From positions 1-10,966 of the forward strand of contig JACQGW010000354.1 of the NCBI GenBank assembly GCA_016199325.1: 10,966 bases of DNA, read 5' to 3'. The translations under genes were made by a program, and so were the position numbers. How positions within the stretch are numbered: position 1 is the first letter of the stretch; each line of letters starts with the position of its first letter. Source of the stretch: Chloroflexota bacterium (lineage in GTDB: Bacteria; Chloroflexota; Dehalococcoidia; JACQGW01). The notes beneath the pieces are model-generated. The model did no database searches, had not been told where the DNA came from, and saw only the letters and a list, made by a program, of their open reading frames with translations. This document shows positions 6,497-10,966 of this stretch, piece after piece.

Positions 6497-7018
6497 TCAG
6501 CCTGGCTGCCCCGGCTCGAGCAGAAAGCCCAGCCGGCGCAGCGCGTCCCGAGCCCGTTCGATGGCCGTCGGCGTCGTCGCCTCGACCGTGTGCAGGTGCA
6601 CGCCATGCGTCAGGGTGGAAAGCAGCTCGGCGTGCGACTCCCGCCAGCGCGCCACCCACGACAGCACGTCGTCGCGTGTACCCAGCATCAGGTTGCCGTG
6701 CAGCTCGCCGTAAAGCGGGTGCTCGACCACGACGTCGAGCACCCGCACGCCGCTCTCGACCAGAGCCGTCAACTCGCTCGCGGTATCCGCGGGGGAGTGG
6801 CCCACGGCCAGGACGGCGCGGTGGGCGCGCCGGTTTGGCGCCAACACGTATCCCTGGGGCGTGGCGATAATGTCCTCGCCGGCCGCCCGCAGGATGGCGA
6901 CGTCCTGGACGACGATCTGCCGGCTCACGCCCAATCGGTGAGCAAGCTCCGATCCAGTCACCGGCAGCGGGCTTGCCCGCAAGGCCTCGACGATTCGGTC
7001 GCGACGGCTGCTCGACAC
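6497..7018 (-). CDS. niaR: NiaR-like transcriptional repressor (HTH plus 3H domain), NAD/niacin responsive
   Basis: The 173-residue protein has an N-terminal winged helix-turn-helix (residues ~5-55, with VTGSELAHRLGVSRQIVVQDVA as the recognition part). A 3H small-molecule domain follows (~65-168), with conserved histidines in VVEHPLYGELHGNL (H99, H106) and THGVHLHTVE (H137, H140, H142). In Firmicutes and Thermotogae, NiaR (YrxA) binds nicotinic acid and represses NAD synthesis and niacin uptake genes. No NAD gene is in this window, so its targets here are unknown apart from likely self-control. The GTG at 7018 is set by GGAG five bases upstream. A strong promoter lies at 7055-7082. The USP-fusion gene begins 49 bases downstream and may be cotranscribed. 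Confidence 0.85.
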   Translation of the reverse strand: MSSSRRDRIVEALRASPLPVTGSELAHRLGVSRQIVVQDVAILRAAGEDIIATPQGYVLAPNRRAHRAVLAVGHSPADTASELTALVESGVRVLDVVVEHPLYGELHGNLMLGTRDDVLSWVARWRESHAELLSTLTHGVHLHTVEATTPTAIERARDALRRLGFLLEPGQPG

Positions 7019-7044
7019 GTCAACTCCGCTCAGGCAGGCGTTAT

Positions 7045-7082
7045 CGCGCCCCCTAGTATACCCGGCGCGGTCGTTCTGTCAA
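7045..7082 (-). promoter_or_regulatory. niaR promoter with a palindrome centred on the -10
   Basis: On the minus strand TTGACA (7077-7082) and TATACT (7055-7060) are 16 bp apart, a near-consensus sigma-70 promoter. An inverted repeat CGCGCC-N13-GGCGCG (7045-7050 and 7064-7069) brackets the -10 box, a position suited to a repressor operator. Self-repression by NiaR is inference; the palindrome does not match the Firmicutes NiaR site that I recall. Confidence 0.65.
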
Positions 7083-7087
7083 CCGCT

Positions 7088-7730
7088 CTATCCGCACGGT
7101 CCCACCCCGGTCGGGACGTCCGGCTCGGGGAAGTAGGTCCGGGCATCGGCGCCGTGGCTCCAGACGTTGCTGCGACTCCGGACGCCGTCGACCGTCACCC
7201 GGAAGTAGTATTTGTTCATCGGCCAGATCCTGGTAGTGGGGCTCGTTCTTCAGGTCGTAGGCCAGGACGGCGCGCCTGGTGGCGTAGCGCCGGGCGATGG
7301 CCCCATCCAGCGCCGCGACCTTCGCCAGATCGTCCTCCCGGTAGTCGTAGAGGGTGACGATGAGGGAGATCCCGTGCTGTTCGGCCAGGCCGAGGACGGC
7401 GTCGAGCTTCCTCCACTGCCCGGCGGCGATCTCCTGCTGGAGCGGCGGCTGGACGAAGAGGCGCAGGGTGTTGAGGCCGGCCGCCCTGGCCCTGAGGAGA
7501 TCCTGCTCGATCAGGCCGGCGTCGAAGCGGCCGTCCTGCCACATCGCCCAGGAGCGGTCCGGCCCGCCGACATAGTTGGCGCCGAGCAGGAAGAAGCCGG
7601 CGCCGTCCGGACCGCGCAGGCGGCCGCCCGCCGTGGTGACGACGCCGGGGTCGGCCACGGCCGATCGGGGCGCCCACGCCAGGAGCAGAAGGATGCATGC
7701 CAGGCCGGTGAGAGCGACTCGTCTGTCCAT
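7088..7730 (-). pseudogene. GH5-like glycoside hydrolase, broken by internal deletion and frame change
   Basis: The first part reads as an intact secreted protein: a Sec signal (basic MDRR, hydrophobic LACILLLLAW, likely cleavage after SAVA), then the start of a GH5/cellulase-type TIM barrel (GRLRGPDGAGFFLLGANY, LRARAAGLNTLRLF, HGISLIVTLYDY) up to the acid/base Glu motif DLKNEPHYQDLA (about residues 158-169). Sense is then lost in that frame. In the next frame, from about 7230 to a TAG at 7088, a different meaningful tail appears (YYFRVTVDGVRS, SNVWSHGADARTYFPEP), resembling the last strands of a beta-sandwich module. The rest of the barrel, including the nucleophile Glu, is missing, so a large deletion joined the two ends out of frame. 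An assembly collapse is possible. The start lacks a ribosome site because a repeat element lies directly upstream. Confidence 0.7.
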
Positions 7731-7735
7731 CGACC
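7727..7735. repeat. Target-site duplication, left copy (contains the GH5 ATG)
   Basis: CCATCGACC is identical to 7819-7827. Read on the minus strand, this copy contains the start codon of the GH5 pseudogene (7730-7728). Confidence 0.65.
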
Positions 7736-7818
7736 GTAAGCAGTCAGCAGTCAGCGGTCAACAGTCGGCAGTCAGCGGTCAGTCGTCGCTCTGCTGACTG
7801 CTGATGGCTGACTGCTAA
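7736..7818. mobile_element. 83-bp fold-back heptamer element with 9-bp target duplication
   Basis: Six direct heptamers (GCAGTCA twice, GCGGTCA, ACAGTCG, GCAGTCA, GCGGTCA; 7740-7781) are followed by a 10-base loop and four inverted heptamers (TGCTGAC, TGCTGAT, GGCTGAC, TGCTAAC; 7792-7819). The ends form an inverted repeat matching at 11 of 12 bases (TAAGCAGTCAGC against TTAGCAGTCAGC). The block is flanked by an exact 9-bp direct repeat CCATCGACC at 7727-7735 and 7819-7827, as expected of a target duplication. It has no coding capacity, so it would be a non-autonomous element. Confidence 0.7.
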
Positions 7819-7827
7819 CCATCGACC
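7819..7827. repeat. Target-site duplication, right copy
   Basis: CCATCGACC is identical to 7727-7735. Beyond it on the minus strand lies GCAAGG, which looks like the original ribosome site of the GH5 gene, now cut off from the used ATG. Bases 7828-7893 hold a short ACCGG/CCGGT hairpin (7848-7863) and otherwise nothing I can assign. Confidence 0.6.
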
Positions 7828-7893
7828 TTGCACCGCAGTGGTAGCACACCGGAAGCTGCCGGTCAAGGGGAAATGCACACTGAGGATTCGGTG

Positions 7894-8322
7894 TCAGTGA
7901 CCGATAAGGCGGTCGAGCGCTTCCGTCGCCGGATCAACCCAGGGCAGACCGGGCACCACACCAAAGGCTCGGTCCGCAGAGACCAGGGCTTGCGCCTGCC
8001 GGTTGAGGGCGACAGCAGCCAGGACGGCATCGAACGCCCCGAGGTCGGGATACTGCTCGTAGAGGCTCAGCCCAAGGTCAAGGTCTTCGGCCCGCGTGAC
8101 GAGCAGGGCGAAGGCCGTGGCGTAGTGACGAGCCAGGGCAGCGGCATCGGCTCGCGACCGACGCCGGGCGCGCACATGCACGAACTCCTGGATGACCTCG
8201 ACCGTGGTCGTGGCCTCCACCAGCCCGCCGCCATGCGCCGCCAGCAACCGACGGCAAGGCTCGCGCAGGTGATGCTCGGTGCCAACGGCGTACGTGAGCA
8301 CGGTGGTGTCGAGCACGATCAC
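7894..8322 (-). CDS. vapC: VapC-type PIN-domain ribonuclease toxin
   Basis: The 142-residue protein is a single PIN domain, the Mg-dependent endoribonuclease of type II toxin-antitoxin systems, usually cutting tRNA or rRNA. The acidic active-site residues are visible: D5 in MIVLDTTVL, E42 or E46 in VEVIQEF, D98 in GAFDAVLAA and D117 in SADRAF, all with the usual spacing. The length is normal, so the toxin appears intact. Its GTG start (8322-8320) overlaps the antitoxin stop as GTGA, so toxin synthesis depends on translation of the antitoxin. No strong terminator is seen after the stop; a 6-bp hairpin (CACTGA/TCAGTG, 7878-7883 and 7894-7899) overlaps it. Confidence 0.9.
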   Translation of the reverse strand: MIVLDTTVLTYAVGTEHHLREPCRRLLAAHGGGLVEATTTVEVIQEFVHVRARRRSRADAAALARHYATAFALLVTRAEDLDLGLSLYEQYPDLGAFDAVLAAVALNRQAQALVSADRAFGVVPGLPWVDPATEALDRLIGH

Positions 8323-8567
8323 CAGTCGGCTCGGTCACGGGCAACGTCGAGCTCACGGCGCAGCTCTGCGGGATCCGCCGGCACCGGCATGGGCTCTGCC
8401 GCCAGGATGGCGGCGATGGCGACGTGCCGTGAGTCGCCTTCGGCCGGCAGGCGATCGATCGCCTCACGAATGACGGCGGCGATGGAGGTGCCCCGCCTCG
8501 CGGCCTCGCGCGCTACTTTCTGATACCGTTCCGCATCCAGAAGAATCTGCAAACGGTGGTCCAACAT
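8319..8567 (-). CDS. vapB: Ribbon-helix-helix antitoxin partner of VapC
   Basis: The 82-residue protein begins MLDHRLQILLDAERYQKVA and continues through RRGTSIAAVIREAIDRL. This gives a short beta-strand (LQILL) and two helices, the ribbon-helix-helix DNA-binding fold of CopG/VapB-type antitoxins. The C-terminal half (about 45-82, acidic and Pro-rich, ending ELRRELDVARDRADW) should wrap the toxin. Dimers normally repress their own operon and are joined by the toxin. The start is uncertain: three in-frame ATGs stand at 8585, 8573 and 8567. I chose 8567 because the family pattern begins near there. The ATG at 8585 has a better ribosome site (GGTGAG) and would add MCYCMC. The stop overlaps the vapC start by four bases. 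Confidence 0.85.
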   Translation of the reverse strand: MLDHRLQILLDAERYQKVAREAARRGTSIAAVIREAIDRLPAEGDSRHVAIAAILAAEPMPVPADPAELRRELDVARDRADW

Positions 8568-8636
8568 ACACATACAGTAGCACATGCGCGGCTCACCGTG
8601 CAAGGGTGGGAAATCGATTCCTGATTGCCACAAGAC

Positions 8637-8666
8637 TTGACACCAGCCTGCAGGACAATAGATAGT
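8637..8666 (+). promoter_or_regulatory. Promoter of the esterase-fragment/gamma-GT operon
   Basis: A perfect TTGACA (8637-8642) is followed after 18 bp by GATAGT (8661-8666, four of six matches to TATAAT). It points rightward toward the ATG at 8731 and lies in the divergent gap between the antitoxin gene and this operon, so the antitoxin's own operator may overlap it. Confidence 0.45.
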
Positions 8667-8730
8667 CTCGATAACGTCGTAGAGGCTGTGGTCTCGGACT
8701 CGACGCCAACGTGACGAAGGAGAAGATGGC

Positions 8731-8895
8731 ATGAGCACGGAAAGCCGACCGCGTAGCCTCAGACTGGCGAGGCTATGCCAGGAGCTAGAGGCTGGAAACG
8801 GCGGTGCGCTGGACGCCTTCTGGCAGGAGATGGAGAAGCAGGCCGCTTCCCCGGCAGAATGGGCGGACGAGTCTGTCTGGAGGAGGAAACCGTGA
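8731..8895 (+). CDS. 54-aa protein like the N-terminus of an enterochelin-esterase-type hydrolase (remnant or stand-alone)
   Basis: An ATG at 8731 has a strong ribosome site (AAGGAG, 8717-8722) eight bases upstream. The ORF ends with a TGA at 8893-8895 that overlaps the GTG of the next gene as GTGA, so it appears to be a translated, coupled gene rather than chance. The protein reads RLARLCQELEAGNGGALDAFW at residues 11-31. This resembles, from memory, the first helices of Fes-like enterochelin esterases in high-GC bacteria, which continue with a GTPLVEP-type motif and an alpha/beta-hydrolase domain. Here the similarity fades after QEMEKQ and the protein stops at RRKP. I infer that an esterase gene was truncated and its head retained in front of the gamma-GT gene. 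An unrelated small helical protein is the alternative. Confidence 0.5.
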   Translation: MSTESRPRSLRLARLCQELEAGNGGALDAFWQEMEKQAASPAEWADESVWRRKP

Positions 8896-10586
8896 TCCGA
8901 AACAAGATGATCGCAACCCGAACGGAGCTGGTCGCCGAACGCGGCATCTGCGTCGGCGGGCACATGGCGGAGGCCGAGGCCGGCGCCCGGATCCTCGAAC
9001 AGGGCGGCAACGCCGTCGACGCCGTCGTCGCGGCGGCGTTCACCGGCTACGTCGTCGAGCCGGCGAGCTGCGGCGTCGGCGGCCAGGGGCACATGGCCGT
9101 CTACCTGGCCGACCGCCAGGAGCTCATCACCATTGACCTGTACATTCGAGCGCCTGGGCGGGCACGACCGGACATGTACGAAGTCGACCCCGCGCGGACC
9201 AACACCTACGACGCCTGGCCGGCCGTCGTCGGCCGGCGCAACGAGACGGGCCACCTCGCCGTCGGCGTGCCGGGCGCCGTCGCCGGGCTCTGCCTCGCCC
9301 ACGAGCGGTACGGCAAGCTGCCGCTGGCACAGGTGCTGGAGCCGGCCATCGAGGCGGCCGAGGCGGGCGTTCCCATCACCTGGAGCCTGGCGCTGGTGAT
9401 CGCGGGCCGGCTAGAGGAGATCCGGCAGCTCCCGCACGCTGCGGCCCTGCTGCTCCGCAACGGCAACGTGCCGAGGGTGGGCGTCGACCGGATCGACTTC
9501 TCCGAGCTGGCCGGTACGTTGCGGCGCATCGCCCGGCACGGCGCCGCCGGCTTCTACGCCGGACCGGTTGCCGAGGCCATCGAGCGCGAGCTCGCCGCCA
9601 ACGGCGGCATTCTGACGGCCGCCGATCTGGCCGAGTACCGGCCGAAGCTGCTGCGGGAGAAGCCGGCCAGCTACCGCGGCTACAGCTACGTGACGGCCAA
9701 CGACCAGGTCGGGTACGAGGCGCTCAACATCCTCGATCACTTCGACCTCGGGGGCCGCGGCCCGGACAGCGTCGAGTACCGCCATCTGATGGCCGAGGCG
9801 CTCGGCCACGCCTTCACCGACCACCTGGTCCACTACGGCGATCCCGACCACACCCGCAGCCCCGCCAACGGCCTCGCCAGTCGGGCGTTTGCCGCCGAAC
9901 GGGCAGCCGGCATCCGGCTCGACCGGGCGGCACCGCGGCCCATTGTCGCCGGAAACCCCTGGCCCTACGAATCGGCGGCCGACGCGCCCGTCGTCATCCA
10001 GGCGCTGCCGTCTGCCGCCGGCCTCGGCGGCACGAGCCAGATGGCGGCGGCCGACCACGCCGGCAACCTGGTGACGCTCATCACGAGTCTTTCGACCGGG
10101 TTCGGCTCGCTCGTCCTCGTCCCCGGAACGGGTGTGTTCATGAACAACTCGATGCTGAACTTCGACCCGCGGCCGGATCGGGCGAACTGCATCGCGCCGG
10201 GGAAGATGCCGATCTACGCGGCCCCCAGTCTGATCGCGACGAAGGACGGCCGGGCCGTCTTCGGCGGCTGTGGGTCCGGCGGCTATCGGATCGAGGGCGG
10301 CGTGCTCCATACACTGGTCAACGCCGTCGACTTCGGCATGCGTATCCAGGCCGCCGTCGACTGGCCTCGGGTCCATTGCCAGGGGAATCAGACGTACGTG
10401 GACTCACGCATTCCCGCGGCCGTGCAGGCGCGGCTCGCCGAGCTCGGCCACGCCGTCGTCCCGGTCGAGGAGACGGTCGGCCAGACGAATTTCGGGCGAG
10501 TCTGCGCCATTCGTATCGATCCGGCGACGGGCCTGCTCCACGCCGGCTCCGGGCCGGCCTGGAGCACCGGGGCGGCCGGGTTCTAG
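8892..10586 (+). CDS. Gamma-glutamyltransferase-family Ntn hydrolase with a divergent substrate pocket
   Basis: The 564-residue protein starts at GTG 8892, set by AGGAGG (8881-8886) five bases upstream; longer in-frame starts lie inside the preceding small gene. The family cleaves itself into two subunits, exposing a Thr nucleophile. Here the cleavage site reads GLGG|TSQMAAADHAGN, making T381 the nucleophile. Other hallmarks are GGNAVDAVVAAAF (38-50), EPASCGVGG (56-64), GVPGAVAGL (125-133), YRGY (261-264), MNNSMLNFD (417-425) and APGKMP (435-440). Pocket residues differ from true GGTs: the D-x-R-E-x-A-P segment is DLYIRAP (82-88), so the Arg is replaced by Tyr; LSSMSP is IYAAPS (441-446); GSPGG is CGSGG. 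No signal peptide is visible, so it is probably cytoplasmic. I would not assume glutathione as substrate. Confidence 0.85.
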   Translation: MIRNKMIATRTELVAERGICVGGHMAEAEAGARILEQGGNAVDAVVAAAFTGYVVEPASCGVGGQGHMAVYLADRQELITIDLYIRAPGRARPDMYEVDPARTNTYDAWPAVVGRRNETGHLAVGVPGAVAGLCLAHERYGKLPLAQVLEPAIEAAEAGVPITWSLALVIAGRLEEIRQLPHAAALLLRNGNVPRVGVDRIDFSELAGTLRRIARHGAAGFYAGPVAEAIERELAANGGILTAADLAEYRPKLLREKPASYRGYSYVTANDQVGYEALNILDHFDLGGRGPDSVEYRHLMAEALGHAFTDHLVHYGDPDHTRSPANGLASRAFAAERAAGIRLDRAAPRPIVAGNPWPYESAADAPVVIQALPSAAGLGGTSQMAAADHAGNLVTLITSLSTGFGSLVLVPGTGVFMNNSMLNFDPRPDRANCIAPGKMPIYAAPSLIATKDGRAVFGGCGSGGYRIEGGVLHTLVNAVDFGMRIQAAVDWPRVHCQGNQTYVDSRIPAAVQARLAELGHAVVPVEETVGQTNFGRVCAIRIDPATGLLHAGSGPAWSTGAAGF

Positions 10587-10688
10587 AGCGGTTCCGAGAG
10601 ACGACGAACCGCCAAGGCGCCAAGATCGCCAAGGAAGACGCCAAGAATGCCGGTTGGTCGTTTGGTCAATCCCTGTGCAAACCGCTCT
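10584..10688. repeat. 105-bp dispersed repeat with 9-bp inverted ends and CGCCAAG tandem core
   Basis: The ends AGAGCGGTT (10585-10593) and AACCGCTCT (10680-10688) are exact inverted repeats. Between them a degenerate tandem of CGCCAAG units runs from about 10610 to 10645 at 8-12-base spacing. The left end supplies the TAG stop of the gamma-GT gene. The same ten bases TAGAGCGGTT recur on the minus strand at 7081-7090. No coding capacity and no clear target duplication were seen. Confidence 0.55.
10588..10612 (+). terminator. Hairpin directly after the gamma-GT stop
   Basis: GCGGTTC (10588-10594) and GAACCGC (10606-10612) form a perfect 7-bp stem with an 11-base loop, two bases after the stop codon. 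There is no T-tract, so termination is uncertain; it is also the left end of the repeat element described separately. Confidence 0.35.
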
Positions 10689-10919
10689 CGTGGCGTGCCA
10701 CGCTGATTGTGATGGATGCGGCTTGCCGAGTGCATGCGTCATTGCGTCAGCATTCGGCGGGCGCTTTCCATCAATGCCACTGTGGTGTTCCAGTAGGGCA
10801 GAGCTCGCCGCCGGGGCACCAGGCGCCTTGCTGCGCTCCGCGCCGCAGCGCCCCCATGAAAACCACATGCGGAGGCGTGAGGCCGCAGTGCGCGGACTAT
10901 CCGAGCCGCGACCGTGAGG
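10689..10919. other. Non-coding stretch, nothing assigned
   Basis: With the repeat to its left this makes a gene-free region of about 380 bases. Open frames here are extensions or shadows with no family resemblance. Small palindromes are present (GTGGC/GCCAC near 10690-10701; GCTGCG/CGCAGC near 10832-10851), but no tRNA, riboswitch or other RNA fold I can name. It could be the leader of a gene beyond the window. Confidence 0.5.
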
Positions 10920-10966
10920 GAGCCGTTCCCCGGCGCAGGAGCGGACCGCGCGCCGGGGAACGGCTC
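10920..10966. repeat. Perfect 17-bp-arm inverted repeat at the window end
   Basis: GAGCCGTTCCCCGGCGC (10920-10936) and its exact reverse complement (10950-10966) enclose a 13-base loop. This is the strongest hairpin in the window. It could be a terminator stem whose T-tract lies just outside, a repeat end, or a structure at which the assembly stopped. Confidence 0.8.

Noticed and set aside
7736..7818. CRISPR-like appearance of regular repeats
   Set aside because: The units are contiguous heptamers without spacers and switch orientation, so this is not a CRISPR array.
7848..7899. Terminator for vapC
   Set aside because: Only 5-6-bp hairpins are present, and there is no T-tract on the relevant strand.
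9411..10376. A 321-codon minus-strand frame over the gamma-GT gene
   Set aside because: It is antisense to a well-supported gene, has low-complexity composition and no motif.
10768..10800. GCCACTGTGG resembling the conserved core of a cobalamin riboswitch
   Set aside because: The other conserved parts, notably the B12 box with CAGGAGACC-like bases, are absent nearby.
10404..10868. A 154-codon minus-strand frame covering the terminal intergenic region
   Set aside because: It crosses the repeat element and the gamma-GT 3' end, has no family resemblance, and shows a composition typical of non-coding DNA.

Overview
The window is high-GC bacterial chromosomal DNA. The gene set suggests a member of the Chloroflexota, possibly a Thermomicrobia-like lineage. 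It holds a DUF2851 tail, tsaD, a niacin-type 3H repressor, a universal-stress protein fused to a GpgS-like domain, a sorbosone-dehydrogenase-type lipoprotein, and many heptameric intergenic repeats. That placement is inference from gene content. I saw no tRNA, rRNA or CRISPR array.

Layout. The left edge holds the last ~107 codons of a DUF2851 protein (+). A consensus -10 promoter follows, then a possible 38-codon leader ORF that overlaps, by ATGA, an amino-type DNA methyltransferase gene (+, 480-1490). A putative PD-(D/E)xK restriction endonuclease (-, 1469-2197) meets it tail to tail with a 22-bp overlap. Sampled lines of this pair are 55-60% GC against 70-77% in tsaD, so it looks like an acquired restriction-modification unit. 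Next on the minus strand is tsaD. Further upstream lies a cluster reading niaR, then a tandem-USP/pseudo-glycosyltransferase, then a PQQ-type sugar dehydrogenase lipoprotein. The last two are coupled by a GTGA overlap, and a strong promoter precedes niaR.

Upstream of niaR is a broken GH5-like glycoside hydrolase (7088-7730) with an internal deletion and frame change. Its start codon sits inside one copy of a 9-bp duplication that brackets an 83-bp fold-back heptamer element. Then come a VapBC toxin-antitoxin pair (-) and a divergent plus-strand operon. That operon is a 54-aa protein resembling the N-terminus of an enterochelin esterase, coupled by GTGA to a gamma-glutamyltransferase-family Ntn hydrolase. 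The last 380 bases appear non-coding. They carry a repeat element with 9-bp inverted ends and a perfect 17-bp-arm hairpin that finishes exactly at the window edge.

The main theme is small repeats shaping gene ends. Heptamer arrays supply or surround the tsaD start, encode the hydrophobic core of the dehydrogenase signal peptide, and were inserted at the GH5 start. A second dispersed motif, TAGAGCGGTT, forms the stop codons of two genes and part of the niaR -35 box. The other noteworthy object is the USP plus degenerate GpgS-like fusion, which appears to have lost its catalytic DxD.
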